Source: Maliibacterium massiliense
Lineage (GTDB): Bacteria > Bacillota > Clostridia > Christensenellales > Maliibacteriaceae
Direction of reading: 5' to 3'
NCBI RefSeq assembly: GCF_900604345.1
Contig: NZ_LR026983.1
Location: forward strand, 1,612,001-1,676,000
DNA: 64,000 nt
Shown here: piece after piece, positions 7,557 to 15,526 of the stretch
Layout of the letters: each line of letters opens with the position of its first letter
Numbering within the stretch: the stretch's first letter is position 1
Translations under genes and position numbers: made by a program
Notes under the pieces: model-generated
Database searches by the model: none
Told to the model about the DNA's origin: nothing
The model's input: only the letters and a program-made list of their open reading frames with translations

Positions 7557-10151
7557 ATGAAACAGCAAATTTTTGATGTAACAGGCATGACGTGCGCGGC
7601 GTGCAGCGCGCACGTGGAAAAGAGCGTATCCAAGGTGCCGGGCGTATCGGAGGTCAACGTCAACCTTTTGCGCAACAGCATGCGGGTGCGCTACGACGAG
7701 GCGCAGACCGACGATGCGGCCATCATCCGCGCCGTGCAGCAGGGGGGCTACAATGCGTTTGTGCACGCAGCCCCGGGCGCAGCCGCGCCTGCGGATAGCG
7801 CGCCCCGGGCAAGCCACGTCTCCGAGGAGATCGCAGGCATGAAGCGGCGGTTGTGGATATCCATCCTCTTTACCGTGCCGCTGTTCTACGTGTCCATGGG
7901 GCACATGATGGGCTGGCCGCTGCCCGGTTTTTTGCTGGGGCATGAAAACGCGATCGCCTTTGCGTTTACCCAGCTGCTATTGTGCCTGCCCGTGATCTTT
8001 GTCAATTTTGCCTATTTTAAAAACGGCTTTAAGACCCTGTTTCACGGCGCGCCCAACATGGATTCGCTCATCGCCATCGGTTCAACCGCCGCGGTGGTCT
8101 ACGGCATCTACGCCATCTATAAGATCGGCTTTGGCATGGGCCACGGCGATATGGCACTGGTGCATCAGTTCAGCATGGACCTGTACTTTGAATCGGCGGG
8201 CATGATCCTGACGCTGATCACGCTGGGCAAATTCCTGGAGGCGCGCGCCAAAGGGCGCACGTCCGAGGCAATCAGCAAGCTGGTGGACCTGGCGCCCAAA
8301 ATGGCGGCCGTGCTGCGCGAGGGCGTGGAGGTAGAGGTGCCGGTTGAGCAGGTCGTGGTGGGGGACATCCTGGTGGTGCGCCCCGGCGCGCGCGTGCCGG
8401 TGGACGGCGTGATCGTGCAGGGCGACTCCGCGGTGGATGAGTCCATGCTCACGGGCGAGAGCATCCCCGTGGAGAAGCACCCGGGCGACAGCGTGGTGGG
8501 CGCCAGCATCAACAAGACGGGCGCCTTCCGCTTCCGTGCCACCAAGGTGGGCGAGGACACCGCCCTTGCGCGTATCATCGCGCTGGTGGAGGAGGCGAGC
8601 TCTTCCAAAGCCCCCATCGCCAAGCTAGCCGATAAGATCAGCCGCGTCTTTGTGCCTGCGGTCATCGTCATCGCGCTTGCCGCCACCGTCGTGTGGCTGG
8701 CGCTGGGCTATAGCTTTGAATTTGCCCTGTCCATCGGCATCTCGGTGCTGGTGATCTCCTGTCCCTGCGCGCTGGGCCTGGCCACGCCCACGGCCATCAT
8801 GGTGGGCACTGGCAAGGGCGCGCAGCACGGCATCCTCATCAAATCCGCAGAGTCTCTGGAGATCGCTCACGAGGTGCGCGCCGTGGTGCTGGATAAGACG
8901 GGCACCATCACCGAGGGCAAGCCGCGCGTGACGGATATCGTGGTGGGGCGCGCCAAGGACGAGACCGCGCTTCTGTCCACTGCGGCGGCCATGGAGGCGC
9001 TCTCGGAGCATCCGCTGGCCGAGGCAATCGTGCAGGAGGCGCGCGCGCGCGCGCTGCCTCTGGCCAAGGTGGACCGCTTCGAGGCGGTCTCGGGCAAGGG
9101 TATTTCGGCGCAGATGCAGGGCGTGGCGTATTTTGCGGGCAACGCGCAGTGGATGCGCGCACAGCAGGTGGATATATCCGCGCTGGAGCCGCAGGCCGAG
9201 CGCCTGGCCGCGCAGGGCAAGACGCCGCTGTACTTTGCGGGGGCGCGCGAGGCGCTGGGTGTCATCGCGGTGGCGGACGTCGTTAAGCCTGACAGCAGGC
9301 AGGCCATCGAGGCCTTTGGCAGGATGGGCATCGAGGTTGTGATGCTCACCGGCGACAACAGGCGCACCGCCGAGGCGATCGCCTCCCAGCTGGGCGGGGT
9401 GCGCACGGTGGCGGAGGTGCTGCCCGGCGACAAAGCCCAGCAGGTGGCCCAGCTGCAGCAGGAGGGAAATAAGGTGGCCATGATCGGCGACGGCATCAAC
9501 GACGCGCCCGCGCTTGCGCAGGCGGACGTGGGCGTGGCCATCGGCGCGGGCACGGATGTAGCGATTGAATCGGCGGACATCGTGCTGATGAAGAGCAGTC
9601 TCATGGACGCGGTGACGGCCATCGAGCTTTCCCGCGCGACCATCCGCAACATCAAGGAAAACCTGTTCTGGGCGCTGTTTTACAACAGCGCGGGGATTCC
9701 GCTTGCGGCGGGTGTATTCTTTACGCTGCTGGGCTGGAAGCTCAACCCCATGTTTGCCGCGGCGGCCATGAGCTTAAGCTCGGTCTGCGTGGTATCCAAC
9801 GCGCTGCGGCTGAAGCTTTTCAAGCCCAAATACGGGGCGAGAGCGCAGGAACAGGCCTGCCCGGTGGGCAGCGCCCTTCCCATAGTTGATTCTTCAGAAG
9901 AATCAACAGAACAAAGCACTGAACAAAGGACGGAAAAAGGAGCGATGACGATGACCAAAACAGTGATCATTGACGGAATGATGTGCGCGCACTGCGCAGG
10001 CCGGGTGGAGCAGGCGCTGGGCGCGCTAGAGGGCATCACGGCCAAGGTGGACCTGGAGGCAAAATGCGCGACCGTGACGGGAGATGCGAGCGACGAGGCG
10101 CTGCGCAAGGCGGTGACGGACGCAGGCTACACGGTTGTAGAGATCAAGTAA
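7557..10151 (+). CDS. copA: Copper-exporting P1B-type ATPase CopA with fused C-terminal HMA domain
   Basis: An 864-residue Cu(+) efflux ATPase. N-terminal heavy-metal domain GMTCAAC (C13, C16); TGES in the actuator domain; transmembrane CPC (402-404) in [11 protein letters not shown]; phosphorylated D446 in DKTGT; the HP motif SEHPLA; TGDN; and the hinge [10 protein letters not shown]. After the last membrane helices comes an acidic Ser/Glu/Thr linker, then a second HMA domain GMMCAHC that resembles the chaperone CopZ. Most Firmicutes have copZ as a separate gene, so this looks like a copA-copZ fusion. ATG 7557 has GGGAGG eight bases before it. The upstream ATG 7518 would run through the operator. 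CsoR follows 16 bp later. Confidence 0.95.
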   Translation: MKQQIFDVTGMTCAACSAHVEKSVSKVPGVSEVNVNLLRNSMRVRYDEAQTDDAAIIRAVQQGGYNAFVHAAPGAAAPADSAPRASHVSEEIAGMKRRLWISILFTVPLFYVSMGHMMGWPLPGFLLGHENAIAFAFTQLLLCLPVIFVNFAYFKNGFKTLFHGAPNMDSLIAIGSTAAVVYGIYAIYKIGFGMGHGDMALVHQFSMDLYFESAGMILTLITLGKFLEARAKGRTSEAISKLVDLAPKMAAVLREGVEVEVPVEQVVVGDILVVRPGARVPVDGVIVQGDSAVDESMLTGESIPVEKHPGDSVVGASINKTGAFRFRATKVGEDTALARIIALVEEASSSKAPIAKLADKISRVFVPAVIVIALAATVVWLALGYSFEFALSIGISVLVISCPCALGLATPTAIMVGTGKGAQHGILIKSAESLEIAHEVRAVVLDKTGTITEGKPRVTDIVVGRAKDETALLSTAAAMEALSEHPLAEAIVQEARARALPLAKVDRFEAVSGKGISAQMQGVAYFAGNAQWMRAQQVDISALEPQAERLAAQGKTPLYFAGAREALGVIAVADVVKPDSRQAIEAFGRMGIEVVMLTGDNRRTAEAIASQLGGVRTVAEVLPGDKAQQVAQLQQEGNKVAMIGDGINDAPALAQADVGVAIGAGTDVAIESADIVLMKSSLMDAVTAIELSRATIRNIKENLFWALFYNSAGIPLAAGVFFTLLGWKLNPMFAAAAMSLSSVCVVSNALRLKLFKPKYGARAQEQACPVGSALPIVDSSEESTEQSTEQRTEKGAMTMTKTVIIDGMMCAHCAGRVEQALGALEGITAKVDLEAKCATVTGDASDEALRKAVTDAGYTVVEIK
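9885..9907 (+). repeat. Perfect hairpin inside the copA linker
   Basis: GTTGATTCTT and AAGAATCAAC are exact reverse complements around CAG. The hairpin lies in the linker coding region, 37 bp before an internal ribosome binding site. This looks like a former intergenic element now read in frame. Confidence 0.8.
9951..10151 (+). CDS. Possible separately translated CopZ-like copper chaperone (internal start in copA)
   Basis: Inside the copA frame, AAGGAG (9937-9942) stands eight bases before ATG 9951. Initiation there would give a 66-residue protein beginning MTKTVIID with GMMCAHC, exactly the length and fold of a CopZ copper chaperone. A second ATG at 9945 is too close to the ribosome binding site. 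If both starts are used, the cell makes a long CopA and a free chaperone from one gene, an outcome E. coli copA reaches by frameshifting. The ribosome binding site is visible, but its use is inference. Confidence 0.45.
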   Translation: MTKTVIIDGMMCAHCAGRVEQALGALEGITAKVDLEAKCATVTGDASDEALRKAVTDAGYTVVEIK

Positions 10152-10167
10152 GGGGCGATCAAGTGCA

Positions 10168-10431
10168 ATGAAGGCAGACAACGGCAGCGTGCTGCGCCTG
10201 CTCAGGACGGCGCGCGGGCAGATGGACGGCATCATACGCATGGTGGAGGAGGACCGCTATTGTGTGGACATCTCCAACCAGATCCTGGCCACGCAGTCCA
10301 TTTTGCAGAAAGTCAACCGCGAGATCATCCGTGCGCATCTCAAAGGGTGCGTGCGCGATGCCTTCGCATCCGGCGAGGCGGACGCAAAGATCGAGGAGAT
10401 GATCGCGCTGCTGGATAAAATGGCCAAGTAG
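10168..10431 (+). CDS. csoR: CsoR-family copper-sensing repressor
   Basis: An 87-residue all-helical CsoR/FrmR-family (DUF156) repressor. The copper triad C-x24-H-x3-C is present as C32, H57 and C61 (YCVD ... RAHLKGC), which distinguishes CsoR from nickel (RcnR) or formaldehyde (FrmR) sensors. Apo-CsoR tetramers hold G/C-tract operators such as the one upstream of copA; Cu(I) binding releases them. The gene is 16 bp after copA, in the same operon, and is followed by a terminator. Confidence 0.93.
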   Translation: MKADNGSVLRLLRTARGQMDGIIRMVEEDRYCVDISNQILATQSILQKVNREIIRAHLKGCVRDAFASGEADAKIEEMIALLDKMAK

Positions 10432-10452
10432 ACGCCTCTGCAGGCAAGGGAA

Positions 10453-10483
10453 AAGGCGCGCATCCATCATGGATGCGCGCCTT
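10453..10483 (+). terminator. Hairpin ending the copA-csoR operon
   Basis: AAGGCGCGCATCCA pairs exactly with TGGATGCGCGCCTT around TCA. The T-tract is short, but the stem is very stable. It also lies just after the stop of the convergent SRPBCC gene. Confidence 0.75.
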
Positions 10484-10504
10484 TGCATGCGCTATAAAAC
10501 GTTT

Positions 10505-10909
10505 TTACTGTTCGCAAGCCAGCGCCCGCGCAAGATCCGCCGCGTAGCGTTTCTGCTGCCGCCGCAGATAGAGCCCCGCCACCGGCCGCAGCAGCGGGCG
10601 CTTGGGCGTCACCTCCTCGGTGAAATCCAGCTGGGTGCCGCCCTGCACGGCGGTAAAGAGGCCCTGCCACGTGCCGCACATATTGTCGTTCTCCAGCGTA
10701 AACGCGTAGCGCCGCATGGGATCAAATGCGGTGATGGCAAAGGTGGTGATGATGCCCTCGGGCGTCACCTCCACAAACCGCCGTCCCGCCTCCAGCACGT
10801 CGATGCGCGCGATATCGCTGCGCCAATCGTACTGCGCAAGGTCTGTTACAATGCGCCACACCCGCTCCAAATCGTGTGGCAATACTATGGTGATGTGCGC
10901 GCGTGCCAT
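10505..10909 (-). CDS. SRPBCC (START-like) family protein
   Basis: A 134-residue SRPBCC or polyketide-cyclase-like protein. The N-terminal strand ARAHITIVLPHDLERVWRIVTDLAQYDWRSDI is the classic beginning of this fold. TWQGLFTAVQGGTQLDFTEEV is the central sheet, and a long C-terminal helix LRRQQKRYAADLARAL covers the cavity. These proteins bind hydrophobic ligands in a helix-grip pocket. No substrate can be named. ATG 10909 is supported by the fold start; GGAGTGGATG lies just upstream. It is convergent with the copper operon and has its own short promoter region shared with nothing obvious. Confidence 0.78.
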   Translation of the reverse strand: MARAHITIVLPHDLERVWRIVTDLAQYDWRSDIARIDVLEAGRRFVEVTPEGIITTFAITAFDPMRRYAFTLENDNMCGTWQGLFTAVQGGTQLDFTEEVTPKRPLLRPVAGLYLRRQQKRYAADLARALACEQ

Positions 10910-10981
10910 CCTTACATCCACTCCTTTACGGCTCCATTGTACCTGGTTTGTACAGGGATGGCAAACGCCATATCTGCACAC

Positions 10982-11016
10982 AAAGGCCCGCTTTGCTTAC
11001 AACAAAGTGGGCCTTT
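10982..11016 (-). terminator. Terminator of the antiporter gene
   Basis: AAAGGCCCGCTTTG and CAAAGTGGGCCTTT pair with one G-T wobble around a 7-base loop, 35 bp after the antiporter stop codon on the minus strand. Confidence 0.7.
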
Positions 11017-11050
11017 GCGCGCTGTATGGGGGAAAGGATAAGAAGAGGTA

Positions 11051-12346
11051 TTACGCGTGTTTGTGCGCGATGGCGTTGATCCGCGCCCGGATGCCGCCCG
11101 CCTTTTTTGCGGACCTTTCCCTGCGCGCGCCGTCGTTCTTTTCGAGCTCCTCGCGAGGAATTGCCCCCGAGAGGATCAGGCCCGCCTTGGAGCACGCGGG
11201 GCCCATCATCTCGTAGAGCACTGCCGAGGAGAGGATGATGGTGGAAAGCAGCATGCCCATATCCGCGGGCAGCAGCCGCTGCCCCAGCGCGGCCAGGCCG
11301 ATGGAGACGCCTGCCTGCGGCACCAGGCACATGCCCAGATATTTTTTGATGGGGGCACTGGATTTGGCGACGGCCGCGCCCAGGCTTGCGCCGGCGTACT
11401 TGCCCACGATCCGTACGATGAAGTAGGCCACGCCGATGACGCCCGCCGTTACCAGCGAGGGGACGTTAAGCTTCATGCCGGAAAGCACGAAGAAGCACAG
11501 CAGGATGGGGGGGGTAAACGCGTTGACGTCGTCAAAGAGGGTCTCGTCGTCCTTGATGTTGACGTAGGTCGCGCCCATCACCATGCAGGCCAGCAGCGGC
11601 GAGATATCAAAGGCCGAGCAGAAGCCGGTCAGCGCCAGCACGATGGCTACGCTCAGCACCAGGCGATGGTCGCTGGAGCGCTTCTCGTTGATGACGCGCG
11701 AGAGGGCAAACCCGCACAGCCAGCCCAGGCCCAGCGCCAGGATGTTGTAGATGACGGGCAGGATGACAACCGAAAAGCTCATGTGGCCCACGGCGAGCCC
11801 CTGCGCGATCGCCGCGCAGACCGAGAAGGCGATGAGCGCTACCGCGTCGTCCAGCGCCACCACCTGCATGACCATGTGCACGAAGTCGCCCTTGGCCTTG
11901 TACTGGCGGATGGTCATGATGGTGGAGGCGGGGGCCGTCGCGCAGCCGATCGCGCCCAGCAGAATGGAGAAGCCCACCGGCAGGCGGAACACAAAGATCA
12001 TCACCAGCGCGATGACCGCCGCCGCCATCAGCGATTCAAACAGCGTCACGATGATCGCCTGCTTGCCGCTCTGCTTGAGGGTGGCGAGCTTGAAGTATTT
12101 GCCCACGCCAAAGGCGATGAACGCAAGGGCGATGTCCGTGACAAAGTCCATGTGCGCGATGGTTTCGGTGGGGATGACGCCCAGCACATAGGGCCCTAGG
12201 ATGATGCCGGCAAAGATATAACCGGTGACGTTGGGCAGTTTACATTTTTTTGTGATGCGCGTCAGCAGAAATCCTGCGAACAGGATGACGGCGAGGCACA
12301 GAATCACGCTGGCCGTGGTACCGGGTTTGATTAGGTTAGACAGCAT
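11051..12346 (-). CDS. CPA2-family cation:proton antiporter
   Basis: A 431-residue membrane protein with about 12 hydrophobic segments and the Na+/H+ exchanger (PF00999) core. An early GYIFAGIILGPYVLG helix is followed by DIALAFIAFGVG, the VVALDDAVALIAF helix with its paired aspartates (the ion-binding site in CPA2 proteins), and a C-terminal PQAGVSIGLAALG. There is no C-terminal TrkA-N domain, unlike KefB/C. It should exchange Na+ or K+ for protons across the cytoplasmic membrane. AGGTGA precedes the ATG. The gene is divergent from a LysR regulator across a 208-bp spacer rich in GATAA motifs, so LysR control is likely. Confidence 0.88.
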   Translation of the reverse strand: MLSNLIKPGTTASVILCLAVILFAGFLLTRITKKCKLPNVTGYIFAGIILGPYVLGVIPTETIAHMDFVTDIALAFIAFGVGKYFKLATLKQSGKQAIIVTLFESLMAAAVIALVMIFVFRLPVGFSILLGAIGCATAPASTIMTIRQYKAKGDFVHMVMQVVALDDAVALIAFSVCAAIAQGLAVGHMSFSVVILPVIYNILALGLGWLCGFALSRVINEKRSSDHRLVLSVAIVLALTGFCSAFDISPLLACMVMGATYVNIKDDETLFDDVNAFTPPILLCFFVLSGMKLNVPSLVTAGVIGVAYFIVRIVGKYAGASLGAAVAKSSAPIKKYLGMCLVPQAGVSIGLAALGQRLLPADMGMLLSTIILSSAVLYEMMGPACSKAGLILSGAIPREELEKNDGARRERSAKKAGGIRARINAIAHKHA

Positions 12347-12483
12347 TACGGTTCACCTGCTTTTCATAGATTTTTGCCGCAGGGGCATATATGTGGGATA
12401 TCCCGCAACCGGCACGGTGGAACCTGCACCGCAGCCGGGAAAGAAGATCTTTTGTTTGTGCCTTGATTATAGGTGGGCACTGC

Positions 12484-12531
12484 GATAAAATCAAATTATC
12501 GTTATTGATCGGCTGATAAAAAATACTGATA
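12484..12531. promoter_or_regulatory. GATAA-rich LysR-type operator region
   Basis: Between the antiporter and the LysR gene, GATAA-N7-TTATC (12484-12500), TTATC-N14-GATAA and two copies of CTGATAA 12 bp apart lie within 50 bp. Such clustered T-rich/A-rich dyads are typical of LysR-regulated divergent promoters. The exact contact sites cannot be assigned by eye. Confidence 0.5.
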
Positions 12532-12554
12532 ATACTGCGATTTTCAGGGAGGCG

Positions 12555-13451
12555 ATGGCTGTGATTGACCGCAGAATCTACACATTGCTGGCGCTTGTGC
12601 AGTCCGGCAGCTACACAAAGACGGCACAAATGCTCAATATGACCCAGCCCGCGGTGAGCCACCAGGTCAAGCAGCTGGAGCAGGATTACAATATCAAATT
12701 GTTCTACAGCGACAAAAAAGAGCTGAAATTAACCGCAGAAGGGGCTATTTTGATCAAATACGCCCGCCGCGCGGTGGCGATCGCCCACAGCGCTCAGCAG
12801 GCCATCGAGGATAACAAAAGATCCGTGGAGCGCTTCAGCATCGGCATCACGCCCACTGCCACAGAGTATTTGCTGCCCCAGGTCATGGCCATGTACTGTA
12901 ATGAACACCCCCGTACGCACATAAACATTGCCACTGACTCCATAAATAACATTTATAATAGAATGAAGGCATATGAGCTGGATTTGGCTATTGTGGAGGG
13001 CGTCATCCCCGATGCGAACTATACCTCCGTGCTGCTGGATACCGATTACATGTGCCTGGCCGTCTCGCCTCGGCACCGCTTTGCCAAGCGCAAGAGCGTG
13101 AGCATGGAGGAGATGAAGCACGAGCGCTTCATCCTGCGCTCGGCGGGGGCGGGTACGCGTGAGCTGTTTGAGGATTACTTGAAGCGCCACGGCGATACGC
13201 TGGATAACTTCAACATCATCATTGAAATCGACAACGTCACCACCATTAAAGAGCTGGTCACGCTGGATTTGGGCATCACCATCATCGCCCACAGCGCGTG
13301 CCGCGAGGATGAGCAGACGGGCCGCCTGGCGGTGGTGCCCATTGAAAACGCGCGCATGGTGCGCGAAATCAACATGGTGCATCACAAAGATTTCAACCAT
13401 CCCGAGATCCTGGACGACCTGCGCAGGCTCTACAACAGTGTGCGCTATTGA
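12555..13451 (+). CDS. LysR family transcriptional regulator
   Basis: A 298-residue LysR regulator. The winged helix-turn-helix occupies residues 3-62 (SYTKTAQMLNMTQPAVSHQVKQLEQ), and the periplasmic-binding-like effector domain spans 93-295. ATG 12555 is only two bases from AGGGAGG; the GTG at 12561 has better spacing and may be the real start. It faces away from the CPA2 antiporter gene with shared regulatory DNA, so it most likely controls that gene and itself. Its effector could be a metabolite or ion-stress signal. A hairpin terminator follows the stop. Confidence 0.92.
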   Translation: MAVIDRRIYTLLALVQSGSYTKTAQMLNMTQPAVSHQVKQLEQDYNIKLFYSDKKELKLTAEGAILIKYARRAVAIAHSAQQAIEDNKRSVERFSIGITPTATEYLLPQVMAMYCNEHPRTHINIATDSINNIYNRMKAYELDLAIVEGVIPDANYTSVLLDTDYMCLAVSPRHRFAKRKSVSMEEMKHERFILRSAGAGTRELFEDYLKRHGDTLDNFNIIIEIDNVTTIKELVTLDLGITIIAHSACREDEQTGRLAVVPIENARMVREINMVHHKDFNHPEILDDLRRLYNSVRY

Positions 13452-13486
13452 TGGCGTGACACTGGGGCATTGTAAATAGGTAGGGT

Positions 13487-13520
13487 AGCCGCCCGCGCAC
13501 ATGCGCGGGCGGCTCTTTGC
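13487..13520 (+). terminator. Hairpin after the lysR gene
   Basis: AGCCGCCCGCGCA and TGCGCGGGCGGCT pair exactly with a 2-base gap, followed by CTTTGC. It has a strong stem but a weak T-tract. Confidence 0.65.
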
Positions 13521-13539
13521 TGCGCGGGGCAGGGCGCCG

Positions 13540-13574
13540 CACAGGCGCTGTGCGGCAAACGTATATTGGTAGTG
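13540..13574 (+). promoter_or_regulatory. Shared promoter-like motif of collagen-like gene 1
   Basis: CACA (13540-13543), 16 bp, CGTATATTGGTAGTG (13560-13574). The same layout with the identical 15-mer stands before collagen-like gene 2. Spacing and the AC of the upstream element resemble sporulation sigma-K promoters (AC, 16 bp, CATAnnnTA), though the -10 match is imperfect. Confidence 0.65.
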
Positions 13575-13623
13575 TCCATGTCTCAGCAGGCCTATGGCAG
13601 GCGGGAATGTGGAACACTGATGG

Positions 13624-15369
13624 ATGGAAGTGACAAAATTGTATTATAACAATGGATATACAGCAGGCAACCCAGATGTGCGGCGCAACTGCTGCCCGCC
13701 GCCTCGTCCCTGCCCGCCTCCCTGCAGGTGCTGCTGCCCGCCAGGGCCGCGCGGCCCGCAGGGCGTGCAGGGCCCCCAGGGCGTGCAGGGTCCCCAGGGG
13801 CCGCAGGGCCCCCAGGGTCTCGCCGGCGCAACGGGCCCGCGCGGTCTGCAAGGACCCCCGGGGCCTCAGGGCAATCAGGGCGTTACCGGCCCGACTGGCC
13901 CAACGGGCGTGACGGGCCCTACCGGCGCTACCGGACCGGCAGGTCCCACGGGCGTCACTGGCCCTGCGGGGGTTACCGGCACGACGGGCGCTGCCGGTGC
14001 AGATGGCGCGACGGGCGCAACCGGCCGCGCGGAGACCATCACGGTGCGCAATACTGCCACGGCTGAGCCGGAGGAAAGCGCCGCTGTGATCGATTCCGGC
14101 GGACCGGATCATATATTTGATTTTGTGATTCCACGCGGCGCAACAGGTGCTGACGGCAACGACGGTCAGGATGGGCAGGACGGCGCAACGGGCCCCGCAG
14201 GGCCCGCTGGCCCCGCTGGTGCCATAGGCGCGACAGGTGCTACCGGTGCTACGGGTGCGACCGGCCCCATTGGCCCCACTGGCGCCACGGGCGCTGCCGG
14301 CGCGACAGGCGCAACCGGCCCTGCTGGTTCCATGGGTGCGACCGGCCCCATTGGCCCCACTGGCGCCACGGGCGTTGCCGGCCCTGCAGGGGCGGCAGGC
14401 GCAACCGGTGCTGCTGGCGCTACGGGTGCGACCGGCCCCGCTGGCCCGACAGGCGCAACCGGTATTTCGGAAACGATTACCGTGCGCAGCACCACCACGG
14501 TAGAGCCAGGTACGCCTGCGGAAGTGCAGGATTCCGGCGGGCCGGACCACCAGCTGGATTTCATCATCCCGCGCGGCGCCACGGGCGCGGACGGTGCCAC
14601 CGGCCCCACGGGTGCGACAGGCGCGGATGGGGCTACCGGCCCCACCGGCCCTGAGGGACTGCAGGGTGAACGCGGCGACCAGGGCCCGCGCGGCGACCAG
14701 GGCCCCGAAGGGCCCGCAGGCCCGCAGGGACCGCAGGGCCAGCCCGGGCAGATCGGCGCCACTGGACCCACTGGACCCACTGGCCCGACAGGCCCCACCG
14801 GTGCCACTGGCACTGCGGCCACAATCACCGTAGGCAATGTGATCACAGGCGCGCCTGGGTCACCGGCTGAGGTGATCAATATAGGTACGGACACCGAGGC
14901 GGTTTTTGACTTTATCATCCCCGAGGGAAAGCCGGGCGGCGGCGGCGTGCCCGATGTGCTTGCAACCGTGGATACCACCAGCCAGTCGCCAGCAGCCGGC
15001 CAGGCGCTGGTGTTCAGCGATACGCCGCTTATCTCCGGTTACGCAATCAGCCACCAGCCGGGCGCTGCAGAGGTGGAGATCTACCAAAGCGGCATCTATA
15101 AGGTGGATTTTAACAGCTCCGTCGCTGTGGCGGGCGGAACGACCATCCCCGCCGCGGTGAGCGTGCGCCTGCTGCTCAACGGCGTCCCCGTAATGGGCGG
15201 CATCGCGCGGCACACGTTCGCCTCCTCCAGCGAGGTGGCAAACATCACATTTAACGTGCCGGTGCGGGTGGACGCTGCCACCTCCTATCTTACGGTGGAG
15301 GTGCAGGAGGACGGCTTCATTTTTGAGGAAGCTGCGCTCACGGTGGTGCGGCTGGGCGAGGCATACTGA
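13624..15369 (+). CDS. Collagen-like (GXY-repeat) surface protein with Cys/Pro-rich N-terminus and BclA-like C-terminal domain
   Basis: A 581-residue protein. A Cys/Pro cluster (residues 22-40, [18 protein letters not shown]) leads into collagen GXY triplets, first GPQ-rich, then GAT/GPT-rich. The triplets are interrupted by three similar beta modules (about 137-172, 283-318, 399-434), each of the form ITV-x-Pro-x-S-D/F-FxIPxG. The last 140 residues form a jelly-roll-like C-terminal domain as in exosporium BclA proteins. There is no classical signal peptide, as expected for proteins assembled on the spore from the mother cell. Cysteines may crosslink it to the coat. The ribosome binding site is weak. 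It has a terminator downstream and a promoter motif shared with the next gene. Confidence 0.85.
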   Translation: MEVTKLYYNNGYTAGNPDVRRNCCPPPRPCPPPCRCCCPPGPRGPQGVQGPQGVQGPQGPQGPQGLAGATGPRGLQGPPGPQGNQGVTGPTGPTGVTGPTGATGPAGPTGVTGPAGVTGTTGAAGADGATGATGRAETITVRNTATAEPEESAAVIDSGGPDHIFDFVIPRGATGADGNDGQDGQDGATGPAGPAGPAGAIGATGATGATGATGPIGPTGATGAAGATGATGPAGSMGATGPIGPTGATGVAGPAGAAGATGAAGATGATGPAGPTGATGISETITVRSTTTVEPGTPAEVQDSGGPDHQLDFIIPRGATGADGATGPTGATGADGATGPTGPEGLQGERGDQGPRGDQGPEGPAGPQGPQGQPGQIGATGPTGPTGPTGPTGATGTAATITVGNVITGAPGSPAEVINIGTDTEAVFDFIIPEGKPGGGGVPDVLATVDTTSQSPAAGQALVFSDTPLISGYAISHQPGAAEVEIYQSGIYKVDFNSSVAVAGGTTIPAAVSVRLLLNGVPVMGGIARHTFASSSEVANITFNVPVRVDAATSYLTVEVQEDGFIFEEAALTVVRLGEAY

Positions 15370-15400
15370 TGCATGCGCAGCACGCCGCTAGGTAGATGTG

Positions 15401-15430
15401 GGGGTGCCGCCTTTGGCGGCGCCCCTTTTT
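15401..15430 (+). terminator. Terminator of collagen-like gene 1
   Basis: GGGGTGCCGCC pairs with GGCGGCGCCCC (one wobble) around TTT, then five T. Confidence 0.85.
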
Positions 15431-15440
15431 GCGCCCTTTG

Positions 15441-15475
15441 CACCTAACGGCGCCCTGCGCCGTATATTGGTAGTG
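15441..15475 (+). promoter_or_regulatory. Shared promoter-like motif of collagen-like gene 2
   Basis: CACC (15441-15444), 16 bp, CGTATATTGGTAGTG (15461-15475), matching the motif before gene 1 base for base in the 15-mer and in spacing. The flanking DNA is otherwise different, which argues for function and not recent duplication. Confidence 0.65.
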
Positions 15476-15526
15476 GTCAACTGAAGGCAACCCACCACGA
15501 TTATCGACAAAATGGAGTGAAGCGCT

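Noticed and set aside
13875..14978. Antisense Pro/Val-rich frames over the collagen genes
   Set aside because: They are mirror images of GXY codon repeats (GPV/APV repeats) and have no independent support.
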